Below, in pieces: positions 50,301 through 60,569 of a DNA stretch of 64,000 bases. Position 1 is the stretch's first letter. The number at the start of each line of letters is the position of its first letter. This DNA is from Mesorhabditis belari (taxonomy: Eukaryota > Nematoda > Chromadorea > Rhabditida > Rhabditidae), in assembly GCA_958450365.1 (NCBI GenBank), contig CAUEEP010000884.1:640973-704972 (forward strand), in the 5' to 3' direction. The notes under the pieces are model-generated. The model saw only the letters and a program-made list of their open reading frames with translations, had not been told where the DNA came from and did no database searches. A program made the translations under genes and the position numbers.

Positions 50301-52176
50301 TCGATGATTTGCATTTTCTAAAAGACACCTAGACAAACTATGGTAATCCAGTCGCCAGTTTTCATTTAATTAGCCAAATTTTGATAGCATTAACTGAGCC
50401 TTGTGATTCCCTCATGGAATAATATAAAAATTGGGTTAATTGAATGAGAGCTAGCTGATGGTTTAAGTTATTTTTTGAAAATGGGTGCATTTTAGAAAGG
50501 GTTGGCTCAGTGGAATATTATTTTTAAAATAAGGCTCGCATTACCCATTACTTTGAAACATTGCATTTTTAACATTGTTTCAACTGCTTTTGTTTCATCA
50601 TATTTACAATAAATGCTAAATTTAAGCCAGTTTTACAGCTATTACAGCAAAATTTCTACAAGTTAAGCACACTTTTATTCCTTTTTTAAAAATATTTCAT
50701 GTTAATTTAGAGCTAGCTTCTTCATTATTTGGAGAAATAAGCTCAGTTTCTGATAAAATTGAAACATGAATTTTACAATCTGGATCAAATTTAGCCTTTT
50801 TATAAGTAGAACAAGTAGTTTATTTGAAAAAATGTTAATAAAAATCTCTTTCAGTTAGACGCCTCAGTGTTTGAGCTCACAATGGCTGGCCTTGCGCTCA
50901 GAGACATTTCGCGGTAAGTAAAAAAAAAGCGAAAATGAAACTAACATTTAGAATTGAAAGCTGTAGCTGAATTTTTAAAAATAGAAAGCAATCTTTTTCT
51001 TTAGTTGGTTCAACTTCATGTGCTCGTTGACCCGTTCGAAAGAAGAGGACCGAATCGTGCTCAAAACGAAACCCGGCCGTTTCGCTGATGAGCCTTTCTT
51101 CCCGAAAGTGAAAGAGGTGAGCTTTGTTAAAGTCAAATCAACTAAAATGATGATTTTAGACTTATAAAGATCTTCAATATATCAGCTAAGTTTCAGCTAA
51201 CAATTCGCACCACCTATCCCGAGTTGAAACAATTGCGAAGAGTGCCCGAGTACGGTGTGCCGACCAATCACCTCTTCAACGAGGGAACCATTCAATTGTT
51301 GAGGTCAGTTTAGAGTTAAATTCAATTCAATTAAAGAAGTTAAATCAAAGCATAATAGAAAAGCTAATGGTTTCTTTTCAATATTAGAGTTATTTCAATT
51401 TAAAGCATATGAAATTCTTTTTGAAATCTCTAATCGCTTTTAAAGCTTTTTCAAAACTTTATTGGCTTTATTCTAGCATAAATTTTGATGTGTTTTGATG
51501 CTTTGATGATTGAAAAGTCTTAAATTGCAAAAAAAAGAAAATCTTATGCTAATTTTATCCTAATTAGATGAAAGCCAAAAGATTAGGGTTTTGAAAGGAA
51601 ATCTTGCGTTTCCATTTTGAAATATGATTCTCGTAAAAGCTTGATTAGTTTCTAAACGTTGTTAAAGTTGTTTCCCTGAAAAAACACCTAAACAATACCT
51701 ACAACACCTAAACAACACCTACAACACCTAAACAACACCTAAACAACATCTAAACAATACCTACAACACCTAAACAACACCTATAACACCTAAACAACAC
51801 CTAAACAACACCTATAACACCTAAACAACACCTAAACAACACCTAAAAAACACCAACAACACCTAAACAACACCCAAACAAAACCTAAACAACACCTAAA
51901 AACAACACCTACAACACCTAAACTGATCATTTACGGAATAGGAAACTAGTAAGCCCAAAACTAAGCTTTAAATCTCAAATTTTTGGCTGAAAATCGTAAA
52001 ACTTTAGAGTAAATCTCTATCAAAATTTCTACCTGAACCTTTTCAGATTGAACATCGCCAACGGAAAACACACGACCACCCCGTCGCACACTCGTTACAC
52101 TCCATTCTTGATACGCTTCAAGCGATGGCTGAACACGTCATCGATGGGCGAGAAATATTGTCAACAATATAGTTAA
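47334..52176 (+). CDS. F-box protein
   Basis: Eight exons (47334-47470, 48126-48207, 48346-48427, 50140-50291, 50855-50913, 51005-51116, 51197-51303, 52047-52176) join without a phase error into 286 residues. The start ATG follows TTTACAG by one base, a probable trans-splice site. A basic N-terminus (residues 1-35) is followed by an F-box at about 41-75: LPDSVWQKIFDHSSPYDVAQ then W-R-G-V-S-K-x-L-D-x-I-I, matching the family's LP-x-x-V-x-x-x-I and V-S-K-x-W positions. F-box proteins bind Skp1 and bring substrates to SCF ubiquitin ligases; the C-terminal part (IRTTYPELKQLRRVPEYG and on) should be the substrate side and is not recognised. Intron 3 holds a MITE and intron 7 a minisatellite. Confidence 0.87.
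47620..47742. repeat. TTACTTGTAACATTATTT 18-bp repeat in intron 1
   Basis: About six degenerate copies, downstream of exon 1 of the F-box gene; a TTATAATAG repeat follows at 48005-48080. Confidence 0.8.
48727..48981. mobile_element. MITE in intron 3 of the F-box gene
   Basis: Ends TACCGTATTTTCTCTAATAG and complement of TACCGGATTTTTTCTAATAG. The interior is not palindromic and is shared with 17346-17490. Confidence 0.75.
51685..51922. repeat. CAACACCTAAACAACACCTA minisatellite in intron 7
   Basis: 11-bp-based array, A/C-rich on the plus strand. Confidence 0.92.
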
Positions 52177-52179
52177 AAG

Positions 52180-53610
52180 GATAAAACTAAAAAAAAAACA
52201 ACACTGAATCGTATGTATGCATGTAAAAATCTTAAGCTAGTGAAATATTAAATTAAATATTAAATCATTATTAAATTTGAAATCCCTCGTTGTAACCTGT
52301 CAAACTTGAAACTCACTAGTCAAAAAGTCTCGAAATCGAGATTTATCTTCTTTTTTTTGTTCTTATTTTTTAGCTAATTTAAATTGGAATACTCAATCCT
52401 TTCGGACTCAATTTTTGAATGGCAATTGGCTTAGGCAATGGCTTAGTAGATTACGTTCACCAATCAAAACTTCTCAGTCGAAAAAAAAGAAAAATTAGCT
52501 TTGTCTAGATGAGTCAAATGCCGATAAATCCAAAAAAAGATCAACTTTTAAGATTACTTTCAATTTGTATTTGTTTTCTTTTGAAACAACGATTTTTCCA
52601 GCCATTCACTTGACGAAATTTTCCCATTTTTCCCATTTTTTTGCCATTTTTTCCCATGTTTTACCCAAATTTTGCTGCAATATTTAGAAAATCCAGTTTT
52701 TATATGTTTTCTTTTGTTTTTTTGAAACCCCAACTTGTTACGTGTTGAAAATTTTCCCCATTTTTCTTCCCCACCGATCAGAAACGGGTTGATTGGGTCA
52801 TTTTTTTCTTTTTCTTTTCCTTTTTTTCCTTTTTTTATCTTTTTTTTGTGTTTATGGTGTTTAGGCGCCGAATTTTTATTTGTTTCTTGATTCTTTTATT
52901 TGATTTTATTTAAATTTCAACTTATTATATATCCTTAATTATTCCTACCGGTACCCCCATCTAGCCGAGAGTTTTATCGTTTCATTTATTTTCATTTTTA
53001 CAAATATTTTCGCTGCACTGTGACACGATGATCTTTGTACATAAATTATTTAAAAGAAACGTTTGGGTTCTTGAAGAAAAACACAGTAAAGCTATTCAAT
53101 TAGAAGATTTTTCAAGGAAATTGCGGGGAAATTGAAGATCCAAGGAGAATTCAAGCAGTAATTGCGGCTCGCGGAGGACCTACTAAGTATTGATTTTCAT
53201 AATGTTTTTCTCACATGTTAAAAGACTTTTGTCCATCAATTTTTGGCCCAATTTTTGCCTCAATTTTTGTTTTATTAAAAAGTTCATGACACCTGATAAA
53301 TTGTAATCCATCTTTTTGTAATGTTAAAATTAGAGATAAGCCCTTTAAATCTTTTAACCGTTTGCAAATTGGTCGGATTTGGATCAAGATATACAAAGAA
53401 CAAACTTCTAAAAACCAACGTTAAAAGGCTTTTGTTTTACGACCATGACTGTAATTTTACGATTTTATATATACTTTAAGAGAGAAACAAAAGTTTCATA
53501 AAAAACTGAGCACCGAAGAAACGAAGAATAAAAACCGAAGTACGGCGGGAGTCCCGATTTATCGAAATTGTAATTTCAAAATGAAACGTAAATCTCTTTC
53601 ACTTTGACTT
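52180..53610. other. Intergenic between F-box gene and the prp-38 block
   Basis: 3' flank with polypyrimidine runs; 53250-53335 duplicates part of 25220-25313. No exon seen. Confidence 0.5.
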
Positions 53611-53678
53611 CTTTGACGACTTTTGCAACCATTAAGATTTGATGTTTTAAACTAGAACTTTGGCCACATTAACTATAA
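53611..53678 (+). repeat. Left copy of a 68-bp inverted repeat
   Basis: Reverse complement of 60191-60258 with one mismatch. Contains GACGACTTTTGCAACCATTA and TTTGGCCACATTAACTATAA. Confidence 0.85.
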
Positions 53679-53983
53679 GGGCCAAAATTCTGCGCTGTAG
53701 TGAATTATCCTTGCCGTACCATTTTGTTTTCTATGTTTGATAAAATAATGTTTAACGCAACTTCAACAACAAATAAAAAAAAGAGACACGTTGTAGAGGA
53801 ACCGATGCTTGCGTAAGCGTTCGCCCGTCGATCACGCTCCAATGAGCTTTGTCTCCCCCCCTTTCACACCACGCTCTCTTTATCACGGCGCAAAAAAAAC
53901 AATTGTTAGGGTTCGCTCAAAAATGCACGTCAGTGGAAGAATTTAAAGAGACAAGTCTTCTTTTGCTAGAAACGAGCCTACCT

Positions 53984-55191
53984 TTACCACACGTCACGGC
54001 TCTTCGAGGCCTCGAGACACGGTCCACCAGAAAAGTAAAACTGCTTTGCGCAAGGGAACAAAAATCTTTTCTTTCGATCGTCGCGATCACGCTCTCCACG
54101 CTCTCGAGATCTGAATGAGCTCATGGAAAATACTATAAATAATAGGCTTAGCTTCGTTGTGACTTATACTTTTAGTCTTTGTCAAAATGTACCTGCTTCT
54201 TTTTCGGCTAATCAAACTTGGCCTCTCCTTCTTGCGCGTGGCCTTATCATCATCGTCTGATTCAGACTCGGAGACCTAAAAGCTCCCTAGATTAATGAAA
54301 AAGTCAGAAGAAAACCTTTCTAAGATCCTCGTCAAGAGGCGATTTGTACTCCTCGATGGCCGCTATTTCTTCAAGAGCGATTCGTTTCTAAAAATGAATT
54401 TATCTATAAAATAGCCACAAGCTACCCGTAAGCGTGACATTTGGATGTCGAACACGGACTCTTCTCGCAATAGCATATCAATGAAATCGTCCATATACAT
54501 CAATTCGAATCCTAGTAAGAGAGTGTTAATTTAACAATGAAGTTTTAAAAACCTACTGCCCATATGATTCATCACCCGAAGCTTTCGAAAGTCACTATAC
54601 AATGGCTCCAAATAATTGTAGATGTCAAGCGTGTCAAGCGACGGGAAGACCATTCGCAAGTATAGAGCACCCAGAGCTCGAATGTATCTAAAAACAACTT
54701 TAGAGGTGGTGCCATCACTTTTTAAACCTAATCCTTTTTTCAAAAACCTTACTTAAACTCGTCCTGTTTTATGAACTCCATTACAATCTCACGATCTGGC
54801 TGAAGCTGAAGCATTTTGAGCACCAAACAGAGAAATGGAGTCGGCTTGATGTTTCCCGCCTAGATTCAGCCAAGGTACCGTAGCTCCATCCCTTTGCCGA
54901 CGAGAAGTTCGGCTAAGGTCGAGAAAAATTGATAGCAATCTATAATACGATCTAGCAAACTATAAGTTACTTTTACTTTCAGAAAAGATGCGTAAACTTA
55001 GAAATCAAATAGAAAAGAATTTCAGCAATAAATTTTGAATGAAATATTGATAAACTTTTACCTGATAAGGCAAAGCATTCTTCTTTCCAGAACTTGCTGT
55101 CGTAGATACGTTGACGAATGATCTTCTCGACCAAAAATTGTGGATTGGTTCCTTTTACTGTAGAGGCATCTTTCACTGTCCTATTTGCCAT
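53984..55191 (-). pseudogene. prp-38: Pre-mRNA splicing factor Prp38, with two in-frame stops
   Basis: Seven exons (55062-55191, 54753-54912, 54557-54687, 54426-54511, 54316-54387, 54193-54275, 53984-54110) join in perfect phase into a 262-codon frame. The protein is clearly Prp38/PRPF38A: MANRTVKDASTVKGTNPQFL at the start, NIKPTPFLCLVLKMLQLQP, YIRALGALYLRM, YLEPLYSDFRKLR, FELMYMDDFIDMLL, then an acidic/Ser tail and a short Arg-Ser/Arg-Glu end (RSRERGERDRDD). Prp38 enters with the tri-snRNP and is needed for catalytic activation of the spliceosome. In exon 2, codons 59 and 61 are TGA (54866-54868) and TAG (54860-54862) where the family has the invariant G-G-x-Y-G-G-N loop. Every splice site is intact, and no alternative intron restores the frame. 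Either a young pseudogene, a sequence error, or recoding. The last exon boundary is the least certain. Confidence 0.9.
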
Positions 55192-55497
55192 TCTGAAAAA
55201 ACTGATGAAAGAGATTCGATAAACTTTACGCTAGAAGAAAAACGGTAGGCGAACCATTGAATAGGAAAACAAATATTCTCATTGGAAAGACAAATCGAAA
55301 AAATAATTTATTGGATAGAACGACAAAACATATGATGGTCACTGACCCAATGAAAGTAACTTTGAGTGAAAAAATTAAATAAGAAAAAGAACGACATAAA
55401 TTTTTGAACAGAAGCTTGATCCTGTTGATTAGAGATTGTTGGAGTGAGAAGATTGTTCCTTGACTAACTAAATTTAGCAAATTCAAGCCAATATTCT

Positions 55498-55921
55498 TCA
55501 AAAGACGCACCTCGTAATATCGCGGTAGTTTTGAGCACGAAGCCCTTCTTCCAATCGACCTGCAGCCGTCAAAGAGTCGTAACCCGCAAATTCGATGTAG
55601 ACATCGAGCTGACCCAATCTTTCCCAATTATTTCGTACATCTTTCTAAAATAATCAAATCAAATTGATCTATTATAAGCAACGTTCAAACCTCTAATTGA
55701 ACTCCTGGAATCAACATTTGGCAATAGGGCTCTCTACCGATGGATTTAATGGGTGGCTTTTCCCGCGGCAGACAAGAGAATCGTGGACCGCCTCGTCCTC
55801 GTCGTCGATTTTGCTGACAATGACGAAAGCGGTAGGCTACACCGCCGTAAGCGAATTCAAAGTGATCCCTCGTCACATTGAATGGTGAATTCACTTGAAA
55901 AAAACAGATTCGCGGTGCCAT
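55498..55921 (-). CDS. Tandem family member 1, unknown function, 125 aa
   Basis: Exons 55691-55921 (77 codons, phase 0) and 55498-55644 with a 46-bp intron. Exon 1 starts MAPRICFFQV and carries DHFEFAYGGVAYRFRH, an Arg-rich stretch (NRRRGRGGPR) and MLIPGVQLE; exon 2 carries W-x9-DVYIEFAGYDS and ends YRDITRCVF. It shares exon sizes and motifs with the next two genes. There is no signal peptide or membrane segment; the basic middle could bind nucleic acid. A 133-codon minus-strand frame overlapping exon 2 is out of frame and ignored. Confidence 0.7.
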
Positions 55922-55967
55922 GTTGATACGCTTAAAAATGAAATGAAAGTAAAACAATTAATAATAA

Positions 55968-56085
55968 CATAATTAAACCAAGATAATGCCCGGTTTGATT
56001 CATAACCGTAGGATCCGCCATTTATCAAAGGATTGGTAGGCCATATAACAAAAGAAAAACATTTATTGGGCAAGAACGACAAAAA
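55968..56085. repeat. Duplicated spacer between tandem genes, copy 1
   Basis: About 115 bp nearly identical to 57703-57822 (GGCCATATAACAAAAGAAAA), showing that the gene array grew by segmental duplication that included spacer. Confidence 0.85.
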
Positions 56086-56353
56086 TTTTAACAAAAACTT
56101 GATCCTGTCGAATCAGTAATTGTTGTCATGGTCTCGGGCAGCTTATCCTGCAAAAAAATCAATGAAGCTTGAAGTCTCAAAATCAAAATCTAGACACAAT
56201 TATTATATTTTGACCATCAAAGACTGAGGAAAATGAATTTTCATATGATCAATGCTAATGACTCGCCGTAAAGGCTCCGTCCTACATAGATTATGAGTGA
56301 TTATTGCAAATAGATTTAATGGATTTAATCAATCCGAGCTATTTCTTAAAACA

Positions 56354-56778
56354 TTAAACCGAACCTCGTGAAACATTCACGTATCCCTGGGCTTTCAAAT
56401 CGCGCGTCAAATCACCAAAAGCTTCTTCGCAACCATCCCCCGCGAATTCAATGTAAACATCCATTATGTTCACATTGTGCCAGACCTTCTGGGGATCTTC
56501 TTTCTAAAAATAATCCAATCAATCAACTTATAAGAGAAATTTCCTACCTTTAACATTACTCCCGTGATTAGCATATGAGCAGATGAACGAGTCGGTACAG
56601 AATTCAATCCGCGTCTGGTGGTAAATTGACGAGGCAGCTGCTGGTTTCGACGCCGCTGCGGAGGATTCACGTTGCCGTGAGTGAAGCGATACTTCTCACC
56701 GTCATAGGTCAGTTCAAAATAGTTGGCATTGACCGTGACACCTGCAGCAACATCATGAAACATGATTTTGGGTCCCAT
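56354..56778 (-). CDS. Tandem family member 2, unknown function, 126 aa
   Basis: Exons 56548-56778 (77 codons) and 56354-56503 with a 44-bp intron. The ATG follows a TTCTTTTAG acceptor by 10 bases. Exon 1 reads MGPKIMFHDV, then NYFELTYDGEKYRFTHG, a Gln/Arg-rich linker, and MLITGVMLK; exon 2 has W-x7-DVYIEFAGDG and ends GYVNVSRGSV. Both exon lengths and the motif spacing match member 1. If the donor GTTCGG within the last codons is used instead, a short alternative 3' exon (TTTTTGCAG at about 56150) ends almost at once. Confidence 0.72.
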
Positions 56779-57221
56779 TCCGATGAGACTAAAAGAAAAA
56801 TGTAAAATCGGCGAATAATACGAGGATAACTAATCAAGATTTATTTGGTGTAACTTTTTAGACTCTTAGGTAAAAACCCGCAATTTGGTACAACTTTTTG
56901 TCTCCCAGGTGAGGGGGCAGGGCTTCATCAGTTTAGTGCGGCGGTTATTAGAAGAAATAAGGTAATCAAAAAGGGTCACGAAGAATGTTGACTGATGAAG
57001 AAAGTCTTTGAAACGATTGAAAATTTTCGGCTTTTATCAGCTAGTTTTTCAAATGTAAATGAGCTATCCTTTATTGCTAATACAACCCACATGTTGAGAT
57101 CCATCTCATCGCTTTCTTCATCCCCATCACTCGAGAATTCCTCGTCTTCGGAAGTGATTTTCGGATTTGGGCGCACCTGAACAAGCAATTTCGACTCGAT
57201 TCTCGGGTATGCGTAAACGGA

Positions 57222-57590
57222 CTACACGATCAAGGTAATAGAAACCTGTTTATAGCCTCCCATGTTTTTGAGTTTTGAGGCCATCTCTCCTAGCTGTGCC
57301 ACATCTTCAAATTCGACGGATAAATTGACCAGGAGAGCGTCCTGCCAAGCTTCAGTCGTGTCCACAGTCTTAAAAAGAATCCATTTTGAATGTAAAACTT
57401 AAACTACCTGCAACATCATGTCAGAAATCGTGATCTGACTCCTGGGAAATGATTGCACCCAGTATTTCCGTTTGTTCGATTTGAGCGAATAGTTGAAACG
57501 AAAGTGTTTCTTTAAGTAGACTATCTCCAAATCTTCAGGTGTCAGCTCAAAAGAATCCAGGTCCTTGAAGAACAGAAGTTCCGGTAGCAT
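57222..57590 (-). CDS. Tandem family member 3, diverged, 109 aa
   Basis: Exons 57408-57590 (61 codons) and 57222-57368 with a 39-bp intron. It starts MLPELLFFKD, keeps DLEIVYLKKHFRFNY in place of the family's FE-x2-Y-x4-YRF block and DMMLQ before the intron, but has lost the Arg-rich linker. Exon 2 (EAWQDALLVNLSVEFED, GYKQVSITLIV) has exactly the length of member 1. An alternative donor after GYKQ joins in frame to an acidic exon starting at 57188 (VRPNPKITSEDEEFSSDGDE), which would give a longer acidic C-terminus; AATAAA lies at about 57081. Confidence 0.6.
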
Positions 57591-57702
57591 TTCGAGAGAC
57601 CTGAATGAGATAAGTTAATTGACCAATATCTACAAATTCAAAAATGCCAGAAAGAAATGGTAAAAAAAGTTAGCCAAAAATATGTGAGAAAGTCAAATTC
57701 AA

Positions 57703-57822
57703 CACATAATTAAACCAAGATAATGTCCGGTTTGATTCATAGCCGTAGGATCTGCCATTTATCAACGGATTGGTAGGCCATATAACAAAAGAAAAACATT
57801 TATTGCGAAAGAACGACAATTT
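57703..57822. repeat. Duplicated spacer, copy 2
   Basis: See 55968-56085; lies upstream of member 3. Confidence 0.85.
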
Positions 57823-57992
57823 CTCACATAATATTCTTTATTTTTGTTTAACAGACTATTGGAAGTAATGAAGGGGGCTTCGGGGTTTCTGCCCCGAAAT
57901 GGGCGGTATGGTACTCATTTTCTAGGCTTAGTTCCTTTAAAAAGCTTAGAAAATGAACATTTCTGAAATTTAGTAGAGCCATTTTCGGGGGG

Positions 57993-58345
57993 TGGGACAA
58001 ATGCGACCTTTTTTTTGCGCACCTGGACATTTGCGCAGCTTTTTTTGCTGTAAAAGGCCTTAGGGAAGGTCGTAGAGCTTCAAAAATGTTTTCATAGAAG
58101 GGAAAATCACACCTCGCTGGCACGTGAAATTTGGACTAAAAGGCAAAAACTGCGGAAGAGCGTTAAGTTGCGTAGTTTTTGCCTTTTAGCTCAAATTTAA
58201 CGTGTCAGGGAGGTCTGATTTGCTTTGATTTGTCGAAATTCGGAATCTACGCATACGATTCCCTATTGTGGAAACATTTTTGAAGCTCTACGACCTTTCC
58301 GAGGGCCTTTTCCACCAAAAAAAAGGTCGCATTTTCTATTTTTTT
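57993..58345. mobile_element. Diverged member of the GTGGGACAAATGCGACC hairpin family
   Basis: Left end GGTGGGACAAATGCGACC as in 876-1890; arms carry GTCGTAGAGCTTCAAAAATG and GGCAAAAACT with complements on the right (AAGCTCTACGACC, AGTTTTTGCC). The right terminus is degraded. Confidence 0.75.
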
Positions 58346-58569
58346 CGAGCTTATAAGCTGTCTTTTCCTGAAAAGTTTATTTTATTTTTTCTAACTTTAC
58401 CTTTACGAAAAGAAATTTACCAGTCTCACCACGTAGCTTTTCTAAAATTCTCTGGTGGGAGCCAGATTTCTTCAAAACTTCTTGTAACGTCGCTTCTTTC
58501 TTTCATAGAATGGGCTTTTGTTTGATAATTCTGTCTCTTTTAAAGTTTCGTTTTAGAAAATGTCGGACA

Positions 58570-60130
58570 ATGGGAAGAAGCACTCGATTTCCCCTGAATC
58601 TCTCCTCAAAATGCGCTCCGGATCGACGGTGCTCGACTCAATCGCGCCCGAAAGCCGCTTCTAAGGGTCCTATAGCTGAAAAGGAAAATAACGGTGTGTA
58701 ATTTTTTATGCTAACTTTTAAAGGTTCTGTGAGTGCGAAGTTCAGTTTCTACTTATATGGAGGTTTTGATAGAAGCCATCAAATCTTTAAAAGGCTTTGA
58801 ATCACTTTATTTTTAGTACCCATCGGATATCAGCAAACGAACAAAATTATGGTGCAGCAAATTCGACAATTGAAGCTCGAGGTGGCCAACGGCAAAGGAC
58901 AAATCGAGGATCTGCGAAAGGAAAACTTCCGACTAAAGTTTTAAACAAATTTTATTAATAAATTTAATTATTTAGCGAACGTCTCCACGCGCTCGAAGCG
59001 GCAACTGGGAATGAACGTGTGGAGATGATTTTGAACGAAAGAATAAAGGTTTTCTTTTGAAAAGTTCAGTTTTAGAAGAGGCTATGCATTTTGTTTTATA
59101 ATTACATTTTGATCTTTTAGAAAAAAACTTGGCTAGTCGGCTCAAATCTCTAAACGTTGCATCGAGACAATGGAAAAGCACAAATAGGACTTTACAATTG
59201 TTTTGAGCGATATTGGGTAAGGTTTTCTAGATCATGCTTTAATGACTTTAATTTAATGAGATAAAGAATTTGGCAGACTTAGGCACTTGTGAATTTAGTG
59301 AGTTAACTAGCAATTTACGGTTACTTAAGAATCTTTTGAGAGAGTGATAAGATGATACGGTCTTGGTATATTTTAGGACATGGAAGAGCCATTTGATCCG
59401 GACGCGACTCCAAAAGCCGAACAACCATCGTCATCAAGAGCGAAGTCAATAAAGAAATTAGCGCCTGAAACTCTTAAAGGTGCTTTTTTAAAGGGTAAAA
59501 GGTCTTAAGATAAATTTAGTTGTGCCACGTTCAGTAAAACGAAAAGCTGCAGTCGAATTGGAGACGCCAAGGTTGGCGGCTGGAAAAGTGGGTTTCATTT
59601 TTGAACTACGCACATCATGTAAAGTGCCGGATTTTCATTAGAATACTATTGGCCTAGATAAACATTAATTTAAAAAAATTAGTGTGTGTTTAGGCAAATG
59701 AGCAAATGTTACCACCCGGGACCCCACTCGACTTCCCGAATCCACTCATCGAGACGGATACAGTGAGAAGACGTCGTCAGGCAACCCTTCGAGTAAATCA
59801 CTATCATTTTCTGACTTGATAACTTTTATTCCTAGGTTCCCACATATGCTCTCCTCGTTTTGAAAATGAGACGACCTGGCAAAGCGGATGAACCCAACCC
59901 TTATAGTTCGTGAGTGCTTTATCGGTTTTGTCTAACTTTTAACATTCGTGGTCTCTTGATGCGTGTGTTTTTATGTTATTCTGCTTCTAGTGTTTTGGGA
60001 TAAAACATTTATTTATTTGCACTAAATAAGAACAATAAATTTGTGTCTAATTTTTTTTAGTTTTGAGCAATTCGGACTGATACTCGGAATTGTGGAAAAT
60101 TACGGAAACATCAAAGTACACGGAAGCTAG
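58570..60130 (+). CDS. sgo-1: Shugoshin-like centromere cohesion protector
   Basis: Eight exons (58570-58693, 58817-58937, 58976-59048, 59377-59479, 59520-59587, 59694-59792, 59836-59909, 60061-60130) give 243 residues with all phases matching. Residues about 44-105 form a coiled coil (TNKIMVQQIRQLKLEVANGK, IEDLRKENFRL) that aligns position for position with the N-terminal shugoshin coil. Near the C-terminus lies the basic SGO motif: VRRRRQATLRVPTYALLVLK followed by MRRPG. Shugoshin recruits PP2A and shields centromeric cohesin. The family's N-terminal start is unclear: an ATG at 58560 directly after TTTTAG gives a more natural N-terminus (MSDNGKKHSISPESLL) but hits a stop at about 58662, so one indel may be present. 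The gene is short for the family. Confidence 0.72.
59121..59218 (+). other. Skipped exon-like segment inside the shugoshin-like gene
   Basis: Bounded by a TTTTAG acceptor and a GTAAGG donor, it reads NLASRLKSLNVASRQWKSTN in one frame, continuing the coiled coil, but neither the entry nor the exit phase fits and TGA closes the frame near its end. Exon 3 joins exon 4 in phase without it. It may be a dead exon. Confidence 0.4.
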
Positions 60131-60190
60131 CAAACACCACGCTGTGTTGCGCTAAAAACAGTTATTTCTTCCTCACCATCATTAACAAAA

Positions 60191-60258
60191 TTATAGTTAA
60201 TGTGGCCAAAGTTCTAGTTGAAAACATCAAATCTTAATGGTTGCAAAAGTCGTCAAAG
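60191..60258 (-). repeat. Right copy of the 68-bp inverted repeat
   Basis: Complement of 53611-53678, starting 60 bases after the shugoshin-like stop codon. Confidence 0.85.
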
Positions 60259-60262
60259 TTTA

Positions 60263-60565
60263 AAACTGGAAAACCCTCCCTAGTAGCAAGACAATTAAGG
60301 CAAGCATGTGTGCAATCAGTCAAGTCTGAACAAATTATTCCATTTTCCTACTTTTCTACCTGAAGATGGTAATGGTAAAAAAATTAACAAAATTACCCTA
60401 TTTCTGAAAGAACTCATCATTCATCGCACGGACATCGACGAATTACTGGAACTTTTGCGAGTAAGCCTTAATATCTGTTTAGCTACTCTATTTCCGAGTC
60501 ATTCTCGGAAAAGATTCCTTAAGTTGAACTTATTTACTAGGAAAGTTTTCATCGTCGTATTCTAA
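60263..60565 (+). pseudogene. Coding-like frame, unknown
   Basis: About 98 codons open after a TAA, with MCNQSSLNKLFHFPTFLPED, KKINKITLFLKELIIHRTDI and DELLELLR followed by a GTAAGC donor-like site. Composition is protein-like up to that site. Could be an exon of an unrecognised gene or a remnant. Confidence 0.3.
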
Positions 60566-60569
60566 AATC

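Noticed and set aside
53849..54118. 89-codon plus-strand frame
   Set aside because: Antisense to the last exons of prp-38, whose minus-strand reading carries the expected Arg-Ser-rich tail.
54840..54912. A 19-nt intron (GTACC to CTAG) that would remove the two prp-38 stops
   Set aside because: Removing it shifts the frame away from the conserved NIKPTPF segment, and 19 nt is far below any intron seen in this window.
55226..55627. 133-codon minus-strand frame
   Set aside because: It overlaps exon 2 of tandem member 1 out of frame and runs into the 3' flank; the spliced frame is shared with the paralogs and this one is not.
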